Shown here in pieces: positions 9,049-17,334 of a stretch of 40,477 nt of DNA. The notes beneath the pieces are model-generated. The model did not search any database. It worked only from the letters and a program-made list of their open reading frames with translations, and was not told where the DNA came from. A program made the translations under genes and the position numbers. Position 1 is the first letter of the stretch; each line of letters starts with the position of its first letter. Origin of the DNA: Candidatus Enterococcus courvalinii (GTDB lineage Bacteria; Bacillota; Bacilli; Lactobacillales; Enterococcaceae); the NCBI RefSeq assembly GCF_017315945.1, contig NZ_JAFLWI010000021.1, forward strand, positions 1 through 40,477, written 5' to 3'.

Positions 9049-9066
9049 TCTTTCTTTTCATTATAT

Positions 9067-9798
9067 TTAAGCATTCACACGTTTGATTTCTCGATGATGA
9101 TTGAGTAAATAAGCCAATCCAGAATTGACAAGAACCAATACCGTTAACGTCGTGACAAGTGGGGCTATCGCTAATCCATTTGTAGAATAACCGATAATTC
9201 TTTGGATAAAATGGAAAAAGTATGCACGAGCTACCTCACCGCCAAGTTGGATACCCATTGCTAAAACAACTGGGATAATCAGCAACAAAACAAGGAAAAT
9301 CAATTTCTTTAAGCCGGTGAAACGGTCATTGAAGATCCCCGCTAAGAAGCCTAGTGAGCTTGCCAACATTAATAAAACAAACAAGACGAACCAATTGAGG
9401 AAAAAGCCATCATTCGTATATTGATTGATCAGAGTCAAAGATAATCGGAAATCAGGACGAACTGTTTGATCAAGAAACTTAACTAGTAAACAAAGAATTC
9501 CCGAATAAATAAAAGCTAAAATCATATTACTGATCAAATTAATAATAAAAATCGTCTTACGAGAGAAACCGTTTTGAATAAATAATTTAAAATCAGTATT
9601 ATTACCAATAAAAGCTAAAATGAACATATAAATCAGTGAAGGAAAAAGAGCATCTGATTGAATAACTTCTGTAGAATTTGCCATGAATATCCCAATTAAC
9701 GGGAATAAGACGCCGAATAAAAGATAAAAGGCAAAGAAAATAGCCAACGATTGTGCTTGATAAAGTAAACGATAAGTAATAGCTGTTTTTATTCTCAT
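9067..9798 (-). CDS. ABC transporter permease (YtrA-type operon)
   Basis: A 243-aa integral membrane protein with about six predicted helices (first at about residues 17-38, last near 205-228) and short polar loops. It has no catalytic motif; identity as an ABC permease rests on its position one base after an ABC ATPase gene and on topology. The pair would work as an exporter of unknown substrate. Operons with a short GntR regulator, ATPase and permease, such as ytr in Bacillus, often respond to cell-wall-active peptides; that role is inferred here. Confidence 0.75.
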   Translation of the reverse strand: MRIKTAITYRLLYQAQSLAIFFAFYLLFGVLFPLIGIFMANSTEVIQSDALFPSLIYMFILAFIGNNTDFKLFIQNGFSRKTIFIINLISNMILAFIYSGILCLLVKFLDQTVRPDFRLSLTLINQYTNDGFFLNWFVLFVLLMLASSLGFLAGIFNDRFTGLKKLIFLVLLLIIPVVLAMGIQLGGEVARAYFFHFIQRIIGYSTNGLAIAPLVTTLTVLVLVNSGLAYLLNHHREIKRVNA

Positions 9799-9799
9799 G

Positions 9800-10657
9800 T
9801 TAATGTCCTCTCTTTCGATTCGTTAAGTGCACAAAATAATCTTGTAAACTTAATGGTGCTACCTCAATATTTTCAGGAAGTTCTTTGGATACAGGACTAT
9901 TGACATAAGCAGTCATTGATTTACCCAAGTTTTCTTCACCGATCACTTTTTTTCCTTGGATAAAGTTCAACACTTCCTCTCTTGGCCCAGTAATAACTTT
10001 TCCTTCGCTCAGCAACTCTTCGACTGAATCTGTCCGAATCACTTTTCCACGATCTAAAATAATGACCTCTTCCAACAAATTAGTGATCTCTTCAATCAAG
10101 TGAGTAGAGATGATAAATGTGCGTACCCGTGTTTCATACGTATCAAGCAAGTAATCATAAAACAATTCTCGATGATTCGCATCTAATCCTAATACTGGTT
10201 CATCCAAAAATACATAGTCACAAGGAACGGCTAATGCCATGATTAGCTTTGTAATACTTCGATAACCAGTGGACAATTTCCGGAATTTTTGTTTCAAATC
10301 TAATTCAAAATCTTCAGCCATTTTGTTAGCTAAATCCCAGTCAAAATCGCCATAAAATCCTTCTGTTAATTTAAATAATTTTTTTATTTTTAATTGAGGT
10401 GGAAACAAGTTGTCTTCACTCATCAAATACAACTGAGTCAATTGGGCCTCATTTTCAGTCACAAGTTTTCCATCTAGAACAACCTGACCTTTGGAAGCGA
10501 AGCTACGATTATTGATGATATTTAATAGTGTGCTTTTTCCTGCTCCGTTACGCCCTAGTAAACCATAAATTTTTCCTTGTTCAAAAGTCAAAGAGATATC
10601 CTTCAAGATTACTTTTTCACGATATTGTTTTTCAACTGCTGCTATAGTTAGACTCAT
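9800..10657 (-). CDS. ABC transporter ATP-binding protein
   Basis: A 285-aa ATPase with Walker A GRNGAGKST (residues 35-43), a degenerate signature LSTGY (128-132) in place of LSGGQ, and Walker B VFLDEP (about 149-154) followed by the D-loop GLDA and a switch histidine in ISTHL. A C-terminal extension of about 70 residues follows the nucleotide-binding domain, as in YtrB/BcrA-like exporters. Its start overlaps the GntR gene by four bases and its stop lies one base before the permease, so the three are co-translated. The variant signature is common in this subfamily. Confidence 0.9.
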   Translation of the reverse strand: MSLTIAAVEKQYREKVILKDISLTFEQGKIYGLLGRNGAGKSTLLNIINNRSFASKGQVVLDGKLVTENEAQLTQLYLMSEDNLFPPQLKIKKLFKLTEGFYGDFDWDLANKMAEDFELDLKQKFRKLSTGYRSITKLIMALAVPCDYVFLDEPVLGLDANHRELFYDYLLDTYETRVRTFIISTHLIEEITNLLEEVIILDRGKVIRTDSVEELLSEGKVITGPREEVLNFIQGKKVIGEENLGKSMTAYVNSPVSKELPENIEVAPLSLQDYFVHLTNRKRGH

Positions 10658-11022
10658 AACTGATACCCTCTTTCTATCAATTCTTTCAACTGTTCCATCG
10701 TAATCCCTAATTTTTTTGCATCTGAAATCAAGTTTAAGACCTCTTTATTTAGGAACTCTTCTTTTCGAAATTTTTTAATCTTTTCTTGTGCACCTGCTAA
10801 GACAAACATCCCGATACCTCGCTTCTTCTCAATCAATTCGGCATCTACCAATAGGTTCATCCCTTTTAAAACAGTTGCTGGATTGATTTGATATCCCTTT
10901 GAAATCTCTGTTGTTGAAGGAATCTGTTCACCTTCTTGATAAGAGCCATTCAAGATTCCCTCAATAATTTGATCTGCCACTTGCTGGAACAACGGCCGTT
11001 CTCCTGAATAATTGAATTTCAT
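10654..11022 (-). CDS. GntR family regulator, YtrA subfamily
   Basis: A 122-aa repressor-type protein with an N-terminal winged helix (begins MKFNYSGERPLFQQVADQI; recognition region ISKGYQINPATVLKGMNLL; wing EKKRGIGMFV at about 68-77) and a short C-terminal dimerisation tail, the size of YtrA-type GntR proteins without a ligand domain. It is the first gene of the operon with the ABC ATPase and permease and very likely controls its own promoter, where a dyad overlaps the -10 box. The signal is unknown. Confidence 0.88.
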   Translation of the reverse strand: MKFNYSGERPLFQQVADQIIEGILNGSYQEGEQIPSTTEISKGYQINPATVLKGMNLLVDAELIEKKRGIGMFVLAGAQEKIKKFRKEEFLNKEVLNLISDAKKLGITMEQLKELIERGYQL

Positions 11023-11044
11023 TTCTTCACCCCAGTCTTCTTGT

Positions 11045-11066
11045 TAGTTACTCATGTAGTTAACTA
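11045..11066 (-). promoter_or_regulatory. Candidate GntR operator
   Basis: TAGTTA and TAACTA form an inverted repeat separated by ten bases. It covers the -10 region and start site of the operon promoter, the expected place for a YtrA-type autorepressor. Confidence 0.5.
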
Positions 11067-11091
11067 TATATCCGATAACCCTCCTTGTCAA
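11063..11091 (-). promoter_or_regulatory. Promoter of the GntR-ABC operon
   Basis: A perfect TTGACA (11086-11091), a 17-base spacer and TATAGT (11063-11068) on the minus strand. Confidence 0.88.
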
Positions 11092-11092
11092 C

Positions 11093-11131
11093 AAAAAAAT
11101 AAACCTAGGACAGGCTTAATGTCCTAGGTTC
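11093..11131 (-). terminator. Terminator of truB-ribF
   Basis: AACCTAGGACA and TGTCCTAGGTT form an 11-bp perfect stem around a seven-base loop, followed on the minus strand by TATTTTTTTG. It closes the infB-region operon 12 bp beyond ribF. Confidence 0.92.
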
Positions 11132-11142
11132 TTAGCTTCTCT

Positions 11143-12081
11143 TTATTTTTTAAAATAGGTTGCTGTATCAGCTTCATCTTTTTTCAATTGCGTAATCAAA
11201 TCATCCACATTCGTAAACTTTACTTGATCTCGCAAAAATTTATTCCAGCGAACAGCTACATGCTCGCCATAAATATCTTGACTAAAGTCTAAAATAAATA
11301 ATTCAACAGTTAGCTCTCGCCCCTCACCAAATGTATCATTATGACCAATTGATCCCATTGCTGGATACCAGTTGTCACCAACCTTGATTTCAGAAACGTA
11401 GACACCTTCTCTAGGTAAATGAACCGTTCCTTTGACTTTTACATTTGCCGTTGGGAAACCTAACAAACGTCCCCGAGCGTCACCATGAACCACGACGCCT
11501 TCAATTTCGTAGACACTACCTAAAAGTTTGGTTACTTCTGTCACATCACCTGCGTCCAACAATTGACGAATACGTGTGGAACTGATTTTTTCACCAGCTT
11601 CAACCTCTTTTTGAACCGTTACGACCTCAAACCGATTGTTTGCATATTCAGGAAGATGTTCTACATCTGCAATATCTTTTGGTCCATACGTATAATCAAA
11701 CCCAGAAACAGCATATTTAGCATGTAAACCAACAATGTATTGATCAACAAAATCTTGAGGTGCTAAATGTGCAAAAGCAGAAGTAAAATCAATTTCATAT
11801 AAGAAATCCACACCGAGTGCAGCCATTTTTTCCTCTTTTTGTTCTAATGTAGTTAAATACTTAACACTTGCTGGGTCAATTTTTTTAAACACAATTGAAG
11901 GATGTTGGTTGAAAGTCATCAAAGCTAATTTCAAGCCTTCTTGATCAGCAATTTTCCGACCTGTTTCAATTACTTTTTGATGGCCTAAATGTACCCCGTC
12001 AAAAAAACCTAAGACAAGCACTACTTCCTCTGCGGGAATTTGTTTTTTTTGATAAGGGTGACGAATCTTGATAATTTCCAT
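11143..12081 (-). CDS. ribF: Bifunctional riboflavin kinase/FAD synthetase
   Basis: A 312-aa enzyme that phosphorylates riboflavin to FMN and adenylates FMN to FAD. The N-terminal nucleotidyltransferase domain carries GFFDGVHLGH (residues 25-34, the HxGH-type ATP site) and the ISSTRIR motif (about 163-169). The C-terminal riboflavin kinase domain has GRLLGFPTANV (about 200-210) and the conserved HNDTFGEGRELTVE region. Length is standard. It lies three bases after truB and is co-transcribed; the truB-ribF pairing is widely conserved in Firmicutes. Confidence 0.95.
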   Translation of the reverse strand: MEIIKIRHPYQKKQIPAEEVVLVLGFFDGVHLGHQKVIETGRKIADQEGLKLALMTFNQHPSIVFKKIDPASVKYLTTLEQKEEKMAALGVDFLYEIDFTSAFAHLAPQDFVDQYIVGLHAKYAVSGFDYTYGPKDIADVEHLPEYANNRFEVVTVQKEVEAGEKISSTRIRQLLDAGDVTEVTKLLGSVYEIEGVVVHGDARGRLLGFPTANVKVKGTVHLPREGVYVSEIKVGDNWYPAMGSIGHNDTFGEGRELTVELFILDFSQDIYGEHVAVRWNKFLRDQVKFTNVDDLITQLKKDEADTATYFKK

Positions 12082-12084
12082 CAG

Positions 12085-13008
12085 TTATACCTCATTTCTT
12101 AACACTTTACTTGGTTTTAATTTATCTTTTTCCTTTGGATTAGGTTGATAGATGCTAACAACTTTATCTTGATAAAATAAAGCAATTTCTTGGTCCGGCA
12201 TCGTTGACAAACCAAATACGTTGTAATCCAAACGCATGCCATTCTTAACTTTTTGCCAAACAGCTTCACTGATATCTACTCGTGGAAACTTCGCAACGCC
12301 CGCCTCTATCGGTAATAGATACTCAGAAATAGTCCCGTTTTCCATATATTCAGCTACCTGTGCCAAAGTGATTGCTTGTTTTTGATTCATTCCTGCGCTT
12401 GCTGTCCTTGTCAAGTCTGACATGTGAGCAGGAAATCCTAGTTTTTTCCCTGTATCAACAGCAAGTGTTCGCACATAAGTTCCTTTACCACAATCAACTT
12501 CAAAACGCCAAGATAATAACCCTTTTTCTTGATCCCAGTTTAATTCACTAGTGCGCTCAAAACGATAAATTTGAGCTTTTCTACTGGGACGTTCAACTAT
12601 TTCATTATTACGTGCGTATTCGTAAAGTCGTTTGCCATTAACCTTCACCGCCGAATACATTGGCGGAATTTGCGTGATTTCCCCAATAAAAGAAGCCATG
12701 ATTTGATCGATTTTTTCTTCTGAGATACGTTCTGTTACCGCTTGTTCTTCAACCACTTCACCAGACTTGTCTTCCGTTGTCGTACTGAATCCAAGCGTAA
12801 TTTCGCCTTGGTAGGTTTTTCCAGAATCCGTTAAATATTCAATCACTTTTGTTGCTTTTCCAATACAGATTGGTAACACACCATCTACATCTGGATCTAG
12901 CGTTCCACCGTGCCCGATTTTTTTGGTATGTAATATTTTTCTTAATTTAAATACGCAGTCATGACTTGTCATCCCACGTTCTTTCCATAACGGTAATAGC
13001 CCTTCCAT
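12085..13008 (-). CDS. truB: tRNA pseudouridine-55 synthase
   Basis: A 307-aa enzyme forming pseudouridine 55 in the T-loop of tRNAs. The catalytic aspartate is D38 in GHGGTLDPDVDGVLP, followed by the KxxTY-like segment GKTYQGEI and the IPPMYSAVKVNGKRLYEYAR motif. A PUA-like C-terminal domain is present. It normally follows rbfA in the infB operon; here rbfA and truB are separated by about 1.7 kb of CRISPR, lipoprotein and micro-ORF sequence, and truB has gained its own extended -10 promoter at 13044. Confidence 0.95.
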   Translation of the reverse strand: MEGLLPLWKERGMTSHDCVFKLRKILHTKKIGHGGTLDPDVDGVLPICIGKATKVIEYLTDSGKTYQGEITLGFSTTTEDKSGEVVEEQAVTERISEEKIDQIMASFIGEITQIPPMYSAVKVNGKRLYEYARNNEIVERPSRKAQIYRFERTSELNWDQEKGLLSWRFEVDCGKGTYVRTLAVDTGKKLGFPAHMSDLTRTASAGMNQKQAITLAQVAEYMENGTISEYLLPIEAGVAKFPRVDISEAVWQKVKNGMRLDYNVFGLSTMPDQEIALFYQDKVVSIYQPNPKEKDKLKPSKVLRNEV

Positions 13009-13043
13009 TTCTGCTCTCCATTTCTTTTTGATTCAACTGATTT

Positions 13044-13052
13044 ATTATAACA
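13044..13052 (-). promoter_or_regulatory. Extended -10 promoter of truB-ribF
   Basis: The minus strand reads TGTTATAAT, a full extended -10 element, about 35 bp before the truB start. No good -35 box is visible at 16-18 bases. It explains how truB is expressed after separation from rbfA. Confidence 0.6.
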
Positions 13053-13186
13053 CAGCAAGAATGAATACTACATTTTTGAATCCAACTCCAACGATTTTTA
13101 CATTTTGGATACACAAACGTAATAAAATTCATCGGGGTGTAAATAGAATCCGTGTTATTCTTTTTTTATACAAAAGGAGGGATCAG

Positions 13187-13246
13187 ATGGAAAATATTTT
13201 CTTTGCACCCTTTGATTGGTTATATGGGTGGCTTTCAGGCAATTAA
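13187..13246 (+). CDS. 19-aa aromatic-rich micro-ORF
   Basis: ATG with an excellent ribosome site (AAAGGAGGGATCAG directly before it) opens a 19-codon frame encoding MENIFFAPFDWLYGWLSGN. Six of 19 residues are aromatic (three Phe, two Trp, one Tyr). It is one of only three plus-strand genes and ends about 45 bp before a strong bidirectional terminator. I do not recognise it. It could be a membrane-acting micropeptide, a type I toxin-like peptide or a regulatory leader. A longer frame from 13028 uses an ATG without a ribosome site and is less likely. No antisense RNA gene is evident. Confidence 0.45.
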   Translation: MENIFFAPFDWLYGWLSGN

Positions 13247-13290
13247 ATATGTCTTCCCCAAGACAAACGAAGAGTTTTGAGCTTCGTGCA

Positions 13291-13333
13291 AAAAAACGGC
13301 AAGTCTCATTAGTTGAGAGACTTGCCGTTTTTA
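13291..13333. terminator. Bidirectional terminator, micro-ORF and lipoprotein gene
   Basis: AAAAACGGCAAGTCTC pairs perfectly with its complement (16 bp) around a nine-base loop. A-tracts and T-tracts flank it, so it terminates both the plus-strand micro-ORF and the minus-strand lipoprotein gene. Confidence 0.93.
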
Positions 13334-13351
13334 ATTTCTCAAATTATTTTC

Positions 13352-13870
13352 TTAATATGGATTTCCACTAGGATCTGTTTCTTGTACTTCTCCTGTCGGT
13401 GACACTCGGAAAAAGGTTAATGTACCTGAACCGCCTTGTTCACTCATAGAAAGGCTATAAGCTTTGAAAAGATAATCGTCACCAATCATTTGCCAAAAGA
13501 TAAAAGCAATATCTGAATCCTTATACTCAGGGTATTTTGCATAAATAGCATCTAGCGCTTGCTTTTGTTCTGGTGTAAACGCAGGTTCGCTCGATACGTT
13601 TGTTGTTGAATCTGGAACCGTGGTTGCTGATGTCTTTGTGTTTTGATCTGTTGAACTTGCTTGTGTTGTCGTCACAGTTGTGTTCGCTTCTTTGACACCT
13701 GTTGTCGTTTTTGAATCGCGTGTTGTCGTTTCAGAAGTAGTCATTGCTGTTGTTTCACTTGTTTGAACCATTGACTGTGAAGTTTCACTTGAAGTAGTTT
13801 GCTCATTTTTACCGCATGAAGCAAGAAGCAAAGTTAAACCAACCATACTTAACCCAATTATTTTTTTCAT
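13352..13870 (-). CDS. Ser/Thr-rich surface lipoprotein, function unknown
   Basis: A 172-aa predicted lipoprotein. The start MKKIIGLSMVG is chosen because it gives a proper signal peptide with lipobox LLASC (Cys about residue 19) and has AAGGA upstream; a frame extending to 13987 would bury the signal peptide. After the cysteine comes a linker of about 70 residues made largely of Thr and Ser, then a compact C-terminal domain of about 75 residues (FTPEQKQALDAIYAKYPEY onwards) with aromatic and charged residues. I do not recognise that domain. It sits between the CRISPR array and truB, with its own extended -10 promoter and terminator, so it looks like an independent insertion into the operon. 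Likely anchored on the outer membrane face. Confidence 0.75.
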   Translation of the reverse strand: MKKIIGLSMVGLTLLLASCGKNEQTTSSETSQSMVQTSETTAMTTSETTTRDSKTTTGVKEANTTVTTTQASSTDQNTKTSATTVPDSTTNVSSEPAFTPEQKQALDAIYAKYPEYKDSDIAFIFWQMIGDDYLFKAYSLSMSEQGGSGTLTFFRVSPTGEVQETDPSGNPY

Positions 13871-13957
13871 TATCGCCACATCCTTCTTACTTTTTTGAAA
13901 AGAAACCAGTTCAAAAAACACAAAAATTTCTGGAAAATCTTTTGTCTCACTCATCTC

Positions 13958-13966
13958 ATTATAACA
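13958..13966 (-). promoter_or_regulatory. Extended -10 promoter of the lipoprotein gene
   Basis: The minus strand reads TGTTATAAT about 90 bp before the lipoprotein ATG, just after the array terminator. The -35 region (TGTATC at 17 bases) is weak. Confidence 0.5.
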
Positions 13967-13967
13967 A

Positions 13968-13996
13968 AAAAACATTACTCGATACACGAGTAATGT
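13968..13996 (-). terminator. Terminator at the trailer end of the CRISPR array
   Basis: ACATTACTCG and CGAGTAATGT form a perfect 10-bp stem with a five-base loop, followed on the minus strand by TTTTTTTG. It lies about 50 bp beyond the last, degenerate repeat and would end the pre-crRNA. Confidence 0.82.
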
Positions 13997-14047
13997 TTTG
14001 GTTAGTTGTCTTTATCTATTTGGATAATGAAAAAAACTTTATAGCTT

Positions 14048-14479
14048 TAAAAGGTGGCATTCAAAACAGCATAGCTCTAAAACATAACGTGTTTGTAAAA
14101 GAAACAAAAGATGGTTTTGGAAGCATTCAAAACAGCATAGCTCTAAAACCAGTTATTAAAGACAGTATTTTTGAAGGCTGTTTTGGAAGCATTCAAAACA
14201 GCATAGCTCTAAAACGTAGACGTCTAGCTGTTGCATTGCCAAATTGTTTTGGAAGCATTCAAAACAGCATAGCTCTAAAACGCCCCGACAAGTATACTTT
14301 CCTCTTTATTCGTTTTGGAAGCATTCAAAACAGCATAGCTCTAAAACATTTAATGGAGAAAAAGTATTCACTTTTACGTTTTGGAAGCATTCAAAACAGC
14401 ATAGCTCTAAAACGAAGCGCAGTTATAAAGCCTATTGTTTTTTGTTTTGGAAGCATTCAAAACAGCATAGCTCTAAAAC
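14048..14479 (-). CRISPR. Orphan type II-A CRISPR array, 7 repeats, 6 spacers
   Basis: Seven 36-bp repeats start at 14048, 14114, 14180, 14246, 14312, 14378 and 14444, separated by six spacers of exactly 30 bp (period 66). The last six are identical; the one at 14048 differs in seven of its first eleven plus-strand bases, which marks the trailer end. Read on the minus strand the repeat begins GTTTTAGAGCTATGCTG and ends CTTCCAAAAC, the hallmark of Cas9-type (II-A) arrays, so crRNAs are made from the minus strand and the newest spacer is 14414-14443. No cas gene or full tracrRNA lies in the window. Enterococcus faecalis carries a comparable cas-less array, CRISPR2, in the core genome. Its crRNAs would need Cas9 and tracrRNA from elsewhere. 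Confidence 0.97.
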
Positions 14480-14619
14480 CTCGGATTAAAATTTTTGAGG
14501 TTTTGTAATCGCGCTATTCGTTCATAGCAAAACTTCAGTTTGAATGCTCATCTAGCTTGGCTATTTTTATTTCAAAGACCGCATTTTTGTTTATTATAAC
14601 ATAGGAACTACTTGTTCAA
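14480..14619 (-). promoter_or_regulatory. CRISPR leader with promoter
   Basis: The minus-strand leader ends AATCCGAG directly before the first repeat; CGAG matches the end of the CTACGAG-type leader-anchoring sequence described for type II-A adaptation. About 115 bp further upstream lie TTGAAC (14614-14619), a 15-base spacer and TATAAT (14593-14598) with an upstream TG, a plausible extended -10 promoter. The leader also contains TGAGCATTCAAAC (14538-14550), complementary to part of the repeat, and a small GCTAT/ATAGC hairpin near 14515-14530. Confidence 0.7.
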
Positions 14620-14654
14620 TAATTTTCCCAATAAACTTTTATTTTTTAATTCAA

Positions 14655-14701
14655 ACAAAAAAGCATCCATACTTTCCTTGATAGGGATGGATGCTTTTTT
14701 T
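14655..14701. terminator. Terminator after rbfA
   Basis: AAAAAAGCATCCAT pairs with ATGGATGCTTTTTT, with T-runs on both sides. It ends transcripts of the rimP-to-rbfA operon two bases beyond the rbfA stop, ahead of the CRISPR leader. Confidence 0.9.
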
Positions 14702-14702
14702 G

Positions 14703-15050
14703 TTAGTCCTTATTCAAATTACGCAACAGCTCATCGATGTGGTTACCATAACCAACAGACTCATCTAATTCAAAGATTAGCTCAGGTGTCTTGTAAATAC
14801 TTAAGTTATGACCTAATTCACGACGGATTAGCCCACTTGCCTTACTCAAGCCTTCTTGCGCTTTTTTCTTATCTGAAGCAAGATCAGATAAGATACTGTA
14901 ATAGATAGTTGCTTGTTGTAAATCACCTGTTACATGTACATCCGTGATCGTCACGTTTTCAACTCGAGGATCACGAACTTTTTTACGTAAAATGTCATTG
15001 ACTTCTTTTAAAATTTCTTGACCGACTCGACGGTCACGATAGTTAGCCAT
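14703..15050 (-). CDS. rbfA: Ribosome-binding factor A
   Basis: A 115-aa KH-fold protein that binds the 30S subunit and helps mature the 5' end of 16S rRNA, especially in the cold. It begins [20 protein letters not shown] and has the conserved [26 protein letters not shown] stretch split over residues 30-55 and the [14 protein letters not shown] region near 80-95. Length is standard. It lies 25 bp after infB and is the last gene before a terminator, rather than leading directly into truB as in many relatives. Confidence 0.95.
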   Translation of the reverse strand: MANYRDRRVGQEILKEVNDILRKKVRDPRVENVTITDVHVTGDLQQATIYYSILSDLASDKKKAQEGLSKASGLIRRELGHNLSIYKTPELIFELDESVGYGNHIDELLRNLNKD

Positions 15051-15075
15051 AATGAGCGGCCTCCTTTATTTTTTA

Positions 15076-17322
15076 TTAATCGTTTTTAACTTCTTCCATG
15101 ATGAAGCCTTCAATGATGTCATCAACTTTAATGTCATTGAATTTTTCGATCATTGCGCCACATTCAAATCCCATTTTAACTTCTTTAACGTCATCTTTAA
15201 AACGTTTCAAGCTAGCTAATTGCCCTTCATAGATAACGATTCCGTCACGAATGACACGAACACCACTATCTCTGCGGATGAATCCTTCAGTCACATAAGC
15301 ACCAGCAATCGTTCCAACTTTTGAAACTTTGAAGGTTTCACGAATGATCATTTGACCAGTGATTTTTTCTTCAAATTCAGGATCAAGCATCCCTTTCATC
15401 GCTGTTTCGATTTCTTCGATTGCTTTGTAAATGATGCGGTGTAAACGAATGTCTACTTCTTCTGAGTCAGCTTGGCTCTTCGCTTGTGGTGTAGGACGGA
15501 CATTAAAGCCGATGATGATTGCATTACTTGCAGCAGCCAAGGTAACATCACTTTCATTGATTGCGCCAACAGCAGCATGCACGATTTTCACGCGAACGCC
15601 TTCGACATCAATTTTCTTCAATGAAGCAGCTAAAGCTTCTGCAGAACCTTGTACGTCAGCTTTGATAATAACATTAACTTCTTTCAATTCGCCTTCTTTA
15701 AGACTTTCAAACAAGTTATCTAAGGTTACGCGGCTTGTAGCAGCACGGTGCTCAACAACTGCACGTTTTGCGCGTTCTTCACCAGCTGCACGAGCTGTTT
15801 TTTCATCTTCAAATACAACAAAGTGATCCCCAGCTTGTGGTACATCATTCAATCCAGTGATTTCAACTGGAGTTGCTGGACCTGCATCTTTTTCACGTCG
15901 ACCTAAGTCATTGACCATCACACGAACACGTCCATAAGTATTTCCGACAACGATTGGGTCTCCTACATGTAATGTTCCTTGCTGAACAAGTAAAGTAGAG
16001 ATTGGTCCCTTACCTTTATCTAAACGTGCTTCGATAACTGTACCAATTGCGCGTTGTGTTGGGTCAGCTTTCAAGTCTTCTACTTCAGAAACTAATAGAA
16101 CCATTTCTAGTAATTCTTCGATATTTTGACCAAATTTTGCTGAGATTTCAACAAAGATTGTGTCTCCACCCCATGCTTCAGGAATAAGTTCATATTCACT
16201 TAATTCTTGCATAACGTGTTGTGGGTTTGCACCTGGTTTATCGATTTTGTTGACAGCAACGATGATTGGCACATTTGCAGCTTTCGCATGGTTGATAGCT
16301 TCAACCGTTTGTGGCATTACACCATCATCAGCAGCAACAACCAAGATTGTAATGTCTGTGATACTTGCTCCACGAGCACGCATACTTGTAAAGGCCGCGT
16401 GACCTGGTGTATCCAAGAAAGTGATTGGTTTACCGTCAATATCAATTTGATAAGCACCGATATGCTGAGTGATTCCGCCTGCTTCATCATTCGTTACACG
16501 TGAGTGACGCAAAGTATCTAATAATGTTGTTTTACCATGGTCAACGTGTCCCATAATTGTGACAACTGGTGGACGTGAAACTAGATTTTCTTCATTCAAT
16601 TCTTCTGGTTCAAAGAATTTATCTAAATCGGCAATATCCACTTGTACTTTTTCTTGTGGTTCCATACCATAATCTGTTGCTAATAACTCGATTGTATCTT
16701 TATCAAGTGCTTGGTTTTGATTGACCATGACACCTAACATAAAGAGTTTTTTGATGATTTCCGCTGGTTCACGGTGAATTTTTTTCGCGATATCTGCAAC
16801 GTTCATGCCTTCTGTATACTCTAGAACTTCTGGTAGTTCACGGAATTTACGTGGTGGCACAGCTGGTTTATTTGAAGTTTGTTGTTTCCCTTTTCTTCCT
16901 TTTTTGTTAAAACGATTGCGGTTATTGTTGTTGAATTTTCCGCGATTGTTATTGTTGTTACGATTTTGATTTCCGCCTTGACGGTTTTGGTTATTTTGGT
17001 TGGATGATTTGTTTTGTCCTTGATTCACTTGACCGCTCCCTTGACCGCGATCTTGATAGTTGCGGTTATTTTTATTTTTTTGTTGTGTTACATTTTTTGT
17101 GTTTTCTTGAGTTTTATCATTTGGCTTTTGATTGACGGGTTTCTGGTTTGGCTTTTGTACAACTGGGTTTTTGAAAGCTTGCTGCAATTTATTCTCATCT
17201 TCGCGATTTAAAGTTCCCATATGGTTCTTTACGTCGATCCCTAGTTTTTGGGCTTTTTCGACAATCACTTTACTTGACTGATTGAGCTCTTTTGCTAATT
17301 CATAGACTCTTTTTTTTCCCAT
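15076..17322 (-). CDS. infB: Translation initiation factor IF-2
   Basis: A 748-aa GTPase that places initiator fMet-tRNA on the 30S subunit and drives subunit joining. Residues 1-50 form the IF2-N fold, residues about 50-160 are a low-complexity Asn/Gln/Lys/Arg-rich linker, then a second IF2-N domain. The G domain has G1 GHVDHGKTT (258-266), G3 DTPGH (304-308) and G4 NKID (358-361). C-terminal domains with the fMet-tRNA-binding region complete it. The linker makes up most length variation in this family. ATG follows AGGAAGGTGATTAC, 12 bp after rplGA (ylxQ). Confidence 0.96.
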   Translation of the reverse strand: MGKKRVYELAKELNQSSKVIVEKAQKLGIDVKNHMGTLNREDENKLQQAFKNPVVQKPNQKPVNQKPNDKTQENTKNVTQQKNKNNRNYQDRGQGSGQVNQGQNKSSNQNNQNRQGGNQNRNNNNNRGKFNNNNRNRFNKKGRKGKQQTSNKPAVPPRKFRELPEVLEYTEGMNVADIAKKIHREPAEIIKKLFMLGVMVNQNQALDKDTIELLATDYGMEPQEKVQVDIADLDKFFEPEELNEENLVSRPPVVTIMGHVDHGKTTLLDTLRHSRVTNDEAGGITQHIGAYQIDIDGKPITFLDTPGHAAFTSMRARGASITDITILVVAADDGVMPQTVEAINHAKAANVPIIVAVNKIDKPGANPQHVMQELSEYELIPEAWGGDTIFVEISAKFGQNIEELLEMVLLVSEVEDLKADPTQRAIGTVIEARLDKGKGPISTLLVQQGTLHVGDPIVVGNTYGRVRVMVNDLGRREKDAGPATPVEITGLNDVPQAGDHFVVFEDEKTARAAGEERAKRAVVEHRAATSRVTLDNLFESLKEGELKEVNVIIKADVQGSAEALAASLKKIDVEGVRVKIVHAAVGAINESDVTLAAASNAIIIGFNVRPTPQAKSQADSEEVDIRLHRIIYKAIEEIETAMKGMLDPEFEEKITGQMIIRETFKVSKVGTIAGAYVTEGFIRRDSGVRVIRDGIVIYEGQLASLKRFKDDVKEVKMGFECGAMIEKFNDIKVDDIIEGFIMEEVKND

Positions 17323-17334
17323 GTAATCACCTTC

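Noticed and set aside
13028-13246. 72-codon version of the micro-ORF
   Set aside because: The upstream ATG has no ribosome site, and the excellent site lies inside the frame just before codon 54, so the 19-codon form is preferred.
14048-14083. Leftmost CRISPR repeat as an independent element or assembly error
   Set aside because: Its 25 repeat-side bases match exactly, its spacing is exact and only the outer end differs; this is the normal decay of a trailer repeat.
13816-14508. 230-codon plus-strand open frame across the lipoprotein start and CRISPR array
   Set aside because: The 66-bp repeat period is a multiple of three, so the frame stays open by design; the translation is the repeated array and overlaps a real gene on the other strand. 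The shorter frame at 14244-14489 is the same artefact.
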